Shown one piece after another: positions 1 to 6,168 of a stretch of 10,292 bases of DNA. The stretch's first letter is position 1. Each line of letters opens with the position of its first letter. Below the pieces are notes generated by a model. It worked only from the letters and a program-made list of their open reading frames with translations. It had not been told where the DNA came from and made no database searches. The position numbers were made by a program, and so were the translations under genes. Source of the DNA: Methanomassiliicoccaceae archaeon (lineage in GTDB: Archaea > Thermoplasmatota > Thermoplasmata > Methanomassiliicoccales > Methanomethylophilaceae); the NCBI GenBank assembly GCA_031260545.1, contig JAIRJQ010000014.1:1-10292 (forward strand), in the 5' to 3' direction.

Positions 1-203
1 ATCCGATGATGATAATGAACAATCTGATGCTCGGGAATACATTCATGGTCTGGGCCGGCCTTGGTTATCTGGCAGTGTTCGCTCTGCTGATGATATTCAT
101 CACCGTGAAAATATACAATTCGGACATACTGTTAACAGGATTTGTGAAGAAAAAGAAAAAGAAGAAGGACACACCCTCGAGGTTCTCGAAGATGCGTATG
201 TAA
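1..203 (+). CDS. C-terminal fragment of a membrane protein, probably an ABC-2-type permease
   Basis: Only the last ~66 residues are inside the window. The frame is open from base 3 and runs off the left edge. It holds one clear hydrophobic helix (about residues 14-35 of the visible part, GLGYLAVFALLMIFITVKIY), then a short cytoplasmic tail with seven consecutive lysines and a basic end. A final helix running into a K-I-Y-x-x-x-I-L segment is typical of the C-terminus of ABC-2 / NatB-like permeases, which export ions, drugs or other substrates with a partner ATPase. That assignment rests on one helix and is tentative; another polytopic membrane protein would also fit. It converges with the zinc-ribbon gene, with only 5 nt between the two stop codons. 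Confidence 0.45.
   Translation, partial: PMMIMNNLMLGNTFMVWAGLGYLAVFALLMIFITVKIYNSDILLTGFVKKKKKKKDTPSRFSKMRM
144..167 (-). terminator. T-rich tract downstream of the zinc-ribbon operon
   Basis: Read on the minus strand, the tract CTTCTTCTTTTTCTTTTTC begins about 42 nt past the stop of the 260-aa gene and could end that transcript by the oligo-U mechanism. It is also the coding sequence for the lysine run of the convergent membrane protein, so a termination role is only a suggestion. Confidence 0.25.
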
Positions 204-208
204 GTTTA

Positions 209-991
209 TTACAGTTTACCGCCGCATTCGCCGCAGAATTTCTTGCCGGGATCGTTCTCGAACCCGCACGCCTGACATTTTCCTGCCGGCGGTGCCGGTG
301 CGGTGCTCTGAGATGACGGGGCCTCCTGCGTGTTCGCTCCGCAGTTGTTACAGAAGCGTACATTCGGATTGTTCTTCGCGCCGCATCTCGGACATGGCTT
401 CTGATCCATCGAGAAGCCGCAGTTGTTACAGAACTTGCCTGCTCCCGCCGGCTTGCCGCATGACGGACACACCGTGGTCTTGCTCTCGATCTTTCCTTCC
501 CAGACCGTGGCCGTTGCCGCTTTTTCGTCGATGTTGCGCTTCATTGCGCCTGCATGTGCCTGCGCCACGTAAACTTCCTGTCTCGGAGCGCATCCTGTGC
601 ATAATCCCGCGTCCTCGTTCCAACACTGGTCACATACGTATACATTGTTCCCGGGGCAGCGGTGGAAGTATTTTTTCGATTCGTTCTGTGCCTTTTGGAA
701 CGCAGCCTCGAATTCTTTGCGCCATTCCGGGCTTTTGTCCGCATGACGGTCGCCCATTGCGTTCGTAGTGCTGCCAACGGCACCGCCTACTCTGCCGGCG
801 CGTCCGCCTATGAGGTTCCCGCCTATGTTGGCTATGCTGCCAAAGAATTTTGTGTTCTTTTTCTTTTTGTATGTTTCCGATTCAATGAAACTGCTTTTGT
901 AACCGTCACCGCATACATCGCAGTAGAAAGTGAATTGGAACCCGGCATCCGTGCTCTCGTCCTGATAGTTCTTTGTAAATGCCTGAAGCAT
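209..991 (-). CDS. Multi-zinc-ribbon protein, 260 aa
   Basis: A cysteine-rich, probably cytosolic protein of unknown function. The N-terminal half has C24xxC27 (FYCDVCG), a lysine run, a glycine-rich stretch (about 51-80) resembling a glycine-zipper segment, a helical part (about 88-107), then C112, C120xxC123 and C131xxC134. The C-terminal half has three zinc-ribbon units of the DZR / zinc_ribbon_2 kind: C175/C178 with C188/C191, C200/C203 with C214/C217, and C239/C242 with C253/C256. A Pro/Ser/Ala-rich linker (about 223-237) precedes the last unit. C112 is followed by PGN, so the expected second Cys of a CxxC pair is Asn115, which may leave one site incomplete. The ATG has an AAGGTGA Shine-Dalgarno (998-1004, spacing 6) inside the last codons of the upstream gene, whose stop lies 1 nt away, so the two are translationally coupled. 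Roles in protein binding, nucleic-acid binding or zinc handling are all possible; the sequence does not decide. Confidence 0.8.
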   Translation of the reverse strand: MLQAFTKNYQDESTDAGFQFTFYCDVCGDGYKSSFIESETYKKKKNTKFFGSIANIGGNLIGGRAGRVGGAVGSTTNAMGDRHADKSPEWRKEFEAAFQKAQNESKKYFHRCPGNNVYVCDQCWNEDAGLCTGCAPRQEVYVAQAHAGAMKRNIDEKAATATVWEGKIESKTTVCPSCGKPAGAGKFCNNCGFSMDQKPCPRCGAKNNPNVRFCNNCGANTQEAPSSQSTAPAPPAGKCQACGFENDPGKKFCGECGGKL

Positions 992-992
992 A

Positions 993-1352
993 TCATTTCA
1001 CCTTGGATATTTGTTTTTTACCGTCTTTAATGGGTTTACCGCATACGGTACATTTTGTGCTCTCGAAGAACTGAGGCTGTCCGCATCTCTTGTCCGGGCA
1101 TTTTATTGTCAGCGGTTTGCCGCAGGCCTCACATTTCCAGACCCCTACGAAGGTCTGGGCCTTACAGAACGGACATCCCGTCATCAGGGCCCTGCCGCAT
1201 GAACTGCATGCTACGTCCCCTCGCTTAATGGTGTTCAAACAGTTCGGACATAAAATTCCTAGGGGTCCCCGTACTCCGCATTTCGGACAGACACGGCTGT
1301 CCCCGTCGATCATCGCGCCGCAGTGTATGCAGGGTTTGTTGAATGTTGCCAT
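993..1352 (-). CDS. Small four-zinc-ribbon protein, 119 aa
   Basis: First gene of a two-gene operon. It has 16 cysteines in eight pairs (8/11, 22/25, 35/38, 49/52, 60/63, 74/77, 85/90, 101/104), mostly CxxC followed by G or N, so it should fold as about four tandem zinc ribbons (double-zinc-ribbon family). The seventh pair has wider spacing (CPDKRC). There is no signal peptide, membrane helix or catalytic domain; it is probably a cytosolic zinc-binding adaptor of unknown function. The start ATG is preceded by a G-rich Shine-Dalgarno-like run (GGGGGA, minus strand). The gene ends TGA-T-ATG into the 260-aa zinc-ribbon gene. A stand-alone small zinc-ribbon gene coupled to a larger one suggests the two products act together, but no partner or pathway can be named from sequence. 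Confidence 0.8.
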   Translation of the reverse strand: MATFNKPCIHCGAMIDGDSRVCPKCGVRGPLGILCPNCLNTIKRGDVACSSCGRALMTGCPFCKAQTFVGVWKCEACGKPLTIKCPDKRCGQPQFFESTKCTVCGKPIKDGKKQISKVK

Positions 1353-1432
1353 ATCATTCCCCCACGCAATATTTTTTACTTCTTTCGTGGTCTCTCATGT
1401 ATCCATGCCCCCTTCCCCCTTTTCTCTCTATG

Positions 1433-1441
1433 CTTTTATGG
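1433..1441 (-). promoter_or_regulatory. Possible TATA element of the zinc-ribbon operon
   Basis: The minus strand reads CCATAAAAG here, about 80-90 nt upstream of the 119-aa gene's ATG, which would give a leader of roughly 55 nt. A nearer A/T run (about 1366-1378) is too close to the start to act as TATA for this ATG. Between them is a pyrimidine-rich plus-strand tract (1408-1430) with a CCCCCTTCCCCC mirror repeat. Assignment is weak. Confidence 0.25.
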
Positions 1442-1475
1442 AGAAGGAACCGGGATGGTTAAGTGCCGAGCCAAC

Positions 1476-1484
1476 TTATATAAA
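1476..1484 (+). promoter_or_regulatory. TATA box for the DHH phosphoesterase gene
   Basis: TTATATAAA is a near-ideal archaeal TATA box. Transcription would begin about 25 nt downstream, near 1503-1508, leaving a leader of roughly 40 nt before the GTG at 1544. No Shine-Dalgarno is visible before that GTG. The predicted start falls almost on an out-of-frame ATG at 1506. Confidence 0.6.
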
Positions 1485-1543
1485 TTATTGTTGACGCTAA
1501 CGACGATGTTTATGGAAACAACAAAATACATCACCCCCATCAC

Positions 1544-2521
1544 GTGCATATGCTCGGATATGTCGGCGAGTCGCTGAAGGATAAAAATAAGGTGATCCTT
1601 GTCCATGGTAATGCGGATGCGGATGCCGTAGGTTCTGCGTATGCCATTTCGGAATCGTTTCCGCCTGCGGCGATATTCGCGCCGGAAGGTCTTGACAGAG
1701 TCGCAAAGATAATCGCCGATAAATTGAATATTCGGGTGATGGATGAATGCGACCTTTCCGAATACGAGCTGGTCGTTGTTGTCGATACGTCATCACCGGA
1801 ACAGCTCAGGTCCGGAAACATTCGTATTCCGAAGAACAGCGTGATCATAGACCACCACATACCCACGGGTAAGTGGACCGATATGCAGTTCATCTGCGAT
1901 CAGAGCAAAGTATCATGCTGCGAATTGGTCTATGATATAGTGAATGCATCCGGCATCGGGATAAACAGGGACACCGGAATGGCGTTACTGTGCGGGATGT
2001 TAACGGACAGCGGTCATTTCTCTTACGCTAATTCCGTTATGTTAAGGACGTTCGCTGAGATCCTTGACGTTACGGGAATAACAATGGACGAAGCGATGGA
2101 TTTCCCCCGTTCCGAGGTAGGGATGAGTGAACGTGTCGCCGTTATGAAAGGAATGGAGCGCTCCAGGTTCGACCGTGTGGGCGATATGATCGTTGCGGTA
2201 TCGAACGGCGGCAGTTTTGAAGCATCGGTATGCAGAGCATTACTGTATGCTGGCGCGGACGTCGTCTTCGTAGGATCGCAGAGGGATGATATGTTCAGGC
2301 TGAGTGCGCGTGCCGATCAGGAGATCGTAAGGCGCGGGATACATCTCGGAGAGATAATGAAGGACATAGGCAACGAAACGATAACGGACGGCGGAGGGCA
2401 CGGCGGCGCTGCCGGATTGTCGGGGACCGGTGACGTTGAGGCGATGCTGCACATATGCATGCAACGTACTATGAACGAGTTCCGGAACATCAAAAAGAAC
2501 GGCGGTTCAGAGCTTCCCTAA
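1544..2521 (+). CDS. DHH/DHHA1-family phosphoesterase (NrnA-like), 325 aa
   Basis: A metal-dependent phosphodiesterase/phosphatase of the DHH superfamily, probably cytosolic. The closest bacterial analogue by length and layout is NrnA (nanoRNase / pAp phosphatase, ~310-320 aa). The substrate here is not established; short oligonucleotides, pAp and cyclic dinucleotides are options for the family. Motif I is N-A-D-A-D-A-V-G-S (23-31), motif II Asp81 (DTSS), motif III D103-H-H105, and motif IV Asp155 (LTDSGHF), all expected Mn2+ ligands. The C-terminal DHHA1 substrate-binding motif is GGGHGGAAG (283-291). All catalytic positions are present, so it should be active. GTG at 1544 is the only upstream in-frame start after the stop at 1481; ATG at 1550 is the alternative. 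Its end overlaps tyrS convergently by 15 nt. Confidence 0.85.
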   Translation: MHMLGYVGESLKDKNKVILVHGNADADAVGSAYAISESFPPAAIFAPEGLDRVAKIIADKLNIRVMDECDLSEYELVVVVDTSSPEQLRSGNIRIPKNSVIIDHHIPTGKWTDMQFICDQSKVSCCELVYDIVNASGIGINRDTGMALLCGMLTDSGHFSYANSVMLRTFAEILDVTGITMDEAMDFPRSEVGMSERVAVMKGMERSRFDRVGDMIVAVSNGGSFEASVCRALLYAGADVVFVGSQRDDMFRLSARADQEIVRRGIHLGEIMKDIGNETITDGGGHGGAAGLSGTGDVEAMLHICMQRTMNEFRNIKKNGGSELP

Positions 2522-2529
2522 CTTTTTGA
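2490..2529. terminator. Candidate bidirectional terminator between the DHH gene and tyrS
   Basis: A perfect 8-bp inverted repeat, TCAAAAAG (2490-2497) and CTTTTTGA (2522-2529), brackets both stop codons. Each strand therefore presents an oligo-T5 tract just past its gene: 2523-2527 on plus, directly after the TAA, and 2492-2496 on minus, 10 nt after the TGA. Archaeal termination mainly uses U-runs. T5 is short, so strength is uncertain. A small GAAC/GTTC stem (2497-2508) lies inside. Confidence 0.4.
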
Positions 2530-3571
2530 GGACCTCTTTTATTGCGTTCAGATTCTCTGGCCTCGATGCAAAGAATGAATGCACTGGCTCAAGTGCTTTG
2601 ATAAGCCCTTCGGATGTGCCTTTCTTCAGATCCATCGGATGCAGCTTCCCGGAAAAATATGATTCCGCTATCTCATCATAGCTTGAAAATGAAACAGGCC
2701 CGCCGAATTTCTCCGGACGGTCGATCTTCAATCCTCCCGTCCTTGGGATTATGACATGTTTGCATAACATCAACACCGGGTTGGCTGTTTCCTCTTCTTT
2801 CTCGGGAGGGCAGAACGCCTTTCCTATTTTTCTTCGTATGTCGTCCGCGGCATCATGAATGTTCACGCCGCTATCCGGATCGCTCTTGGACATCTTCGAT
2901 GCGGCGGGATTCATACGGTCCCCGCCTTTCAGCCCGGGAATTAAAGGCGTGTGCAACGCGATGGGTTTTTTCCATCCCAATTTTTCGGCTGCGTCGCGGG
3001 CAAGCATATGCGCCTTCCTTTGGTCCATCCCTGCATATGCGATATCCACATCCATACAGAATATGTCCGTCGCCTGAAGTATCGGATAGAATAATTTTGA
3101 AGAGTCCACCTCCGCCTCGTCCTCTGTGCGGCCCATGATCGTCATCGCGCGTTTCACTCTCGATAATGACGTGACCTTTCCGATCTTGATCACTTTCTCC
3201 CAGTACGCGATGTCATCCAGCAATTCGCTGGCGTAGACGTATTTGACCTTCGTCCTGTCGACGCCTAACGCTTCGAAACAATCTTCCATGTATCTTGCGC
3301 ATATTCGTATATTTTCAATGTTGCCGCCTAATTTGTCGTTGATATAGGCGTGCCAATCCGCCCAGTACACCGTGACTCTCATACCTGCGTCCGTAAGATC
3401 GCATATCTTCGACGCGACCATCGCCCATCCCAGATGCACAAGTCCTGACGGTTCGAACCCGATATACGCGGAAGGGGCCTCATTCTTTGAGAGCAGCTCT
3501 CTCAGTTCGTCGGCTGTGACCAGTTCCTCTGCGTTCCTTCCTATGAGTTCTATCTTTTGTTCAATGTCCAT
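2507..3571 (-). CDS. tyrS: Tyrosyl-tRNA synthetase, archaeal type, 354 aa
   Basis: Charges tRNA-Tyr with tyrosine in the cytosol. It is a class I synthetase of the short archaeal/eukaryotic type, lacking the bacterial S4-like C-terminal domain. Visible signatures are YIGFEPSG (36-43), where Tyr36 lines the tyrosine pocket; the HIGH-equivalent HLGW (46-49); the Rossmann segment ADWHAYIN (71-78); YPILQATD (162-169), with Asp169 expected to contact the substrate phenol hydroxyl; GMDQRKAHMLAR (181-192); KMSKS (226-230); and KAFCPP plus RPEKFGG and HPMDLK near the C-terminus. The last position of the HIGH-like motif is Trp rather than His. The ATG has no Shine-Dalgarno but lies 28 nt from a TATA element, so the mRNA is nearly leaderless. 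Divergent from the TctA-like gene and overlapping the DHH gene tail to tail. Confidence 0.97.
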   Translation of the reverse strand: MDIEQKIELIGRNAEELVTADELRELLSKNEAPSAYIGFEPSGLVHLGWAMVASKICDLTDAGMRVTVYWADWHAYINDKLGGNIENIRICARYMEDCFEALGVDRTKVKYVYASELLDDIAYWEKVIKIGKVTSLSRVKRAMTIMGRTEDEAEVDSSKLFYPILQATDIFCMDVDIAYAGMDQRKAHMLARDAAEKLGWKKPIALHTPLIPGLKGGDRMNPAASKMSKSDPDSGVNIHDAADDIRRKIGKAFCPPEKEEETANPVLMLCKHVIIPRTGGLKIDRPEKFGGPVSFSSYDEIAESYFSGKLHPMDLKKGTSEGLIKALEPVHSFFASRPENLNAIKEVLKKLGKL

Positions 3572-3598
3572 CGTATCGCTACCCGTTATTATGCGACG

Positions 3599-3606
3599 TT
3601 ATAAAA
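3599..3606 (-). promoter_or_regulatory. TATA box for tyrS
   Basis: The minus strand reads TTTTATAA, with its near edge 28 nt upstream of the tyrS ATG. Transcription should begin 0-7 nt before the start codon, matching the absence of a Shine-Dalgarno. Confidence 0.55.
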
Positions 3607-3633
3607 CGATATTGTTACCGCCGGGGGCACATA

Positions 3634-3652
3634 TGTAATATAATTGTAATAT
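3634..3652 (+). repeat. Direct repeat TGTAATAT x2, candidate operator
   Basis: Two perfect copies of TGTAATAT (3634-3641 and 3645-3652) are separated by AAT. The 11-nt period is about one DNA turn, so both copies face the same side of the helix. The second copy ends 5 nt before the putative TATA of the TctA-like gene and sits in the divergent tyrS promoter region. The arrangement suits an activator or repressor site, but the AT-rich sequence makes chance similarity possible. Confidence 0.35.
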
Positions 3653-3657
3653 GCGCC

Positions 3658-3665
3658 TTTTATTT
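3658..3665 (+). promoter_or_regulatory. TATA-like element for the TctA-like gene
   Basis: TTTTATTT is centred about 27 nt upstream of the GTG at 3689, the spacing expected if transcription starts at the start codon. A preceding GCGCC could serve as a BRE-like flank. Supports a leaderless mRNA. Confidence 0.45.
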
Positions 3666-3688
3666 GTGATGGTACGCGGTGCTGTAAT

Positions 3689-4981
3689 GTGAGCCCCGAG
3701 ATCATTATTCTGATAGCTGTGATGAGCCTCGCCGGCGCATCGGCCGGAATGTTCTCAGGTCTGGTCCCGGGGATACATGTTAACACATTAGCATCACTGA
3801 TGCTCATCTTCTATCCTGCGATAGGATCATTCGTATCATTATTTGCCAATGAAATCTACGTCCCCGTTCTGCTGTCCGCGTGTATCGTATCCGCATCCGT
3901 CGTTCATTCGTTCGTCAGTTATGTTCCGTCCGTCTTCACCGGCGTTCCCGATCAGGATAACGTGATGAGCATGCTTCCCGGGCATCGGTTACTGCTTGAA
4001 GGAAAGGGGATGGTGGCGATACGTGCGTCGGCCATCGGCAGCATCATCGGAGCGATGACGGCGGTCGCCGCTGCCGTACCGTTACAATATCTTATGATGA
4101 ACGGCCTCGGGGAATATCTGAAAAGTATAACCTCTGCCATACTTATAATGGCGGTGATCGCCCTTGTGCTTACCGAAAGACCTAGGAACTGGATCTATGC
4201 GTCGTTACTGATCGCAATATCCGGACTGATGGGATGCATCTGCATGTTCATGCCAGTTCCCTTTCAAGGGCTTTTGTTCGACGGCGAACTTCTGTTTCCT
4301 CTGCTGACCGGCCTGTTCGGCATACCCGTTCTGATAACGGCACCAAAGAACAATAACGTTCCCGAACAGACCGATGATGATGAATATCCCGTTACCGTCT
4401 CATCTGGACTGAAAGGGGTGCTCACAGGGAGCATCGTGGGATGGTTCCCGGGCATAACGGCGACCGCCGGCGCCGCGTTCACCAGGATGTTCGTCAAAGA
4501 GGAAAGGCCTGAGAGGTTTATTGCTTTAGTTTCATCGATAAGCACGGCGGCGGCCGTTTTTGCACTGATCACGCTTTCAGTCAGCGGAAAAGGGAGAACG
4601 GGGACGATGATGGCGGTCCGAGATATTCTTGACGGCAGTATGAGCGGCGTCGGTAACTGGATATTTCTGCTCATGCTGCTCAGCGTTGCAATAGCATCCG
4701 TTATAGGATATACAGCAACGATACGCTCCGGAAAATGGATGTCTGGCTTTATATCAAAAGTTAACATAAGAAAAATGAATTTGACGATCCTTGCCGTTAT
4801 CGCAATTCTCGTTCTGCTTACGGCCGGTCTGTGGGGAATGGCGATACTTGCCATATCCGCGGTCATCGGCATGATGCCGCTGAATGCCGGTATCGGCAGG
4901 GTCCATCTTTCCGGATGCCTGCTGATACCGGTCATTCTTTTACAATTCGGCCTTGATACGGTGTTCCTGACGATGTTCTGA
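3689..4981 (+). CDS. TctA/DUF112-family membrane permease (archaeal COG1784 type), 430 aa
   Basis: A polytopic cytoplasmic-membrane protein with roughly ten or more hydrophobic helices, related to the large TctA permease subunit of tripartite tricarboxylate transporters. Archaeal stand-alone members have no known substrate; a small organic anion is a family-based guess. Signatures: GLVPGIHVNT (24-33); GVPDQDNVMSMLPGHRLLLEGKG (about 85-107) in the first half; and GWFPGITATAGAAFT (251-265) in the second half. The two P-G-I motifs indicate the internal duplication of the family. An acidic cytoplasmic loop (about 219-236) separates the halves. No TctB or TctC partner gene is nearby, as is usual for archaeal members. 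The only plausible start is the GTG at 3689, with no Shine-Dalgarno and a TATA-like element at leaderless spacing. Its TGA directly abuts the stop of the convergent EVE-like gene. Confidence 0.8.
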   Translation: MSPEIIILIAVMSLAGASAGMFSGLVPGIHVNTLASLMLIFYPAIGSFVSLFANEIYVPVLLSACIVSASVVHSFVSYVPSVFTGVPDQDNVMSMLPGHRLLLEGKGMVAIRASAIGSIIGAMTAVAAAVPLQYLMMNGLGEYLKSITSAILIMAVIALVLTERPRNWIYASLLIAISGLMGCICMFMPVPFQGLLFDGELLFPLLTGLFGIPVLITAPKNNNVPEQTDDDEYPVTVSSGLKGVLTGSIVGWFPGITATAGAAFTRMFVKEERPERFIALVSSISTAAAVFALITLSVSGKGRTGTMMAVRDILDGSMSGVGNWIFLLMLLSVAIASVIGYTATIRSGKWMSGFISKVNIRKMNLTILAVIAILVLLTAGLWGMAILAISAVIGMMPLNAGIGRVHLSGCLLIPVILLQFGLDTVFLTMF

Positions 4982-6106
4982 TCAGCGTCTGAATCTTCGT
5001 CTGGTTCTGAGTGACTCGCAGTACCATTCGTTGAATCTGTACACGATCTCTCTGTTGTTGTCGGCGTAGCCGTTATCGTGGTCGTGACCATTGCAGCAGC
5101 AGTGATGGGACTCGGCCTCCTTGACCGCGTTCCTGACCTCTGCTATCACTTTTTTAACTTCGGCATCCTCATCGGCTGTCGCCTTGATCGCATTCCTGAC
5201 CTCAATTATCACTTTTTTAACTTCGGCAGCCTCGTGTGCGGCCTCATCGGCGGCCTCGTTGATCGCTTCCCTGAAGTCAGCTATCAATTTTTTAACTTTG
5301 ACAGACTCGTCAGTGGCCTCGTCGATCGCGTCTCTGACCTCAGATATCACTTTTTTGATTTCGGCCGCTTCTGTCAGCGTAGCTTTCTTCACTTCTGTGA
5401 TGGTCGACCTTATCTCATCGATGACGTCCGCTATCTCGGCGATCATCTTTTTGACATCGGCGGCTTCGCTGAAATTTGATTTTCTTACCTGCGTTATCGT
5501 TTCGCGCACCTCGGCGATCAGTTCCGTGACCTCATTGTTCGCGAATACCGGTTCGCTCTCCACGATCGGCTCCGGTTCCGGTTTGTTGACGCTTTTCTTT
5601 ACAAGGGGTTTCGTCTTTGCGAACGGTACTCCTCCGAGTACTATCTCTTTGATGCGCTTTTCCTGTCTCAGTTTAAAGAACATCATGAACGTGTCGAACG
5701 CATCCACCGATCTTATTATTTCTTCATCGAACTGATCTCTCTTCCACGCGCCGTATTTCCAGTCCACCGTGTGAGAATGTTTCAGTTCGCTCTTTGTCTT
5801 ATCATAATTATAGTCGCCGGTTATCTCTCCGATGTTCAGGAGTTTCTCGTCATCCATGCTCGGGACCACGACCCAATCGCCTTTCTTGGCTTTGGTGGCG
5901 AAAGCACGCGCCTGCACCGACATGGTCGTGACCGAACCGTCCGGTTCCGTCGGATATGCTCGTGATATTGCTTTCATCAGCTCTTCCATCTCCGTCTTTC
6001 CGGTCAGGTCCATGCTGACGCTGCCTATCAGAAATATATTATTCTGGTCGATGAACTTGTTCTCGTACTCGCCTTTCAAACCCGCTCTGCACAACCATAC
6101 TGTCAT
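4982..6106 (-). CDS. EVE/PUA-like Mrr-N-type domain fused to coiled-coil repeats, 374 aa
   Basis: Not a protein I can name. Residues about 1-155 (W4-x-x-RAG, KGDWVVVPSMDD at 75-86, IGEITGDYNY at 92-101, H110-S-H-TVDW at 112-116) resemble the PUA/EVE-like N-terminal domain of Mrr-type predicted restriction endonucleases, thought to sense modified DNA or other ligands. No nuclease domain follows: D...(D/E)xK blocks are absent. Instead come a Pro/Glu linker (about 174-190), a long charged helical region (191-333) with repeats of V-K-K-x-I-x-E-V-R-x-A-I, a HHCCCNGHDHDNG cluster (334-346) that could bind metal, and an Arg-rich tail (368-374). I place the start at the ATG (6104-6106), which has an AAGGTGA Shine-Dalgarno 5 nt upstream (6112-6118); a GTG at 6115 would add three residues but overlap that site. 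A modified-nucleic-acid sensor or scaffold is conjecture. Confidence 0.75.
   Translation of the reverse strand: MTVWLCRAGLKGEYENKFIDQNNIFLIGSVSMDLTGKTEMEELMKAISRAYPTEPDGSVTTMSVQARAFATKAKKGDWVVVPSMDDEKLLNIGEITGDYNYDKTKSELKHSHTVDWKYGAWKRDQFDEEIIRSVDAFDTFMMFFKLRQEKRIKEIVLGGVPFAKTKPLVKKSVNKPEPEPIVESEPVFANNEVTELIAEVRETITQVRKSNFSEAADVKKMIAEIADVIDEIRSTITEVKKATLTEAAEIKKVISEVRDAIDEATDESVKVKKLIADFREAINEAADEAAHEAAEVKKVIIEVRNAIKATADEDAEVKKVIAEVRNAVKEAESHHCCCNGHDHDNGYADNNREIVYRFNEWYCESLRTRRRFRR
5126..5355 (-). repeat. Degenerate tandem repeats of 63-75 nt within the coiled-coil coding region
   Basis: On the plus strand a block like TTCCTGACCTC...TATCACTTTTTTAACTTCGGC recurs with starts near 5130, 5193, 5268 and 5331. 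Spacings are 63, 75 and 63 nt, i.e. 21, 25 and 21 codons; the extra 12 nt encode about four Ala/Glu/His residues. The first two copies share long identical stretches at DNA level, indicating recent duplication or homogenisation. More diverged units continue to about 5550. Every spacing is a multiple of three, so the frame is kept. Confidence 0.7.
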
Positions 6107-6168
6107 TCTATTCACCTTTTTTTCTCTTTACGGTCTCAGCTAAGCCAAGGCCCGTTTTCATCTCTGTT

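Noticed and set aside
292..1030. Plus-strand frames of 158 and 122 codons across the zinc-ribbon genes
   Set aside because: They are shadows of the minus-strand CxxC-rich genes, which have a coherent repeat pattern and coupled starts.
1408..1430. Pyrimidine mirror repeat CCCCCTTCCCCC as an H-DNA-forming regulatory element
   Set aside because: The symmetric part is only 12 nt, too short to argue for triplex formation or function.
4264..5091. 275-codon minus-strand frame opposite the TctA-like gene
   Set aside because: Ser/Thr/Pro/Ile-rich composition with no domain; the plus strand carries clear TctA motifs throughout.
5126..5470. Regularly spaced repeats resembling a CRISPR array
   Set aside because: Spacings are 63/75/63 nt, units are degenerate, the 'spacers' are themselves similar, everything stays in frame, and no cas genes are present. 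They are protein-coding repeats.
5121..5735. 204-codon open frame on the plus strand opposite the EVE-like gene
   Set aside because: It is antisense to the coiled-coil repeats; the repetitive Glu/Ala/Val/Lys codons of the real gene lack stops when read backwards. The opposite strand has a recognisable domain and Shine-Dalgarno, this one does not.
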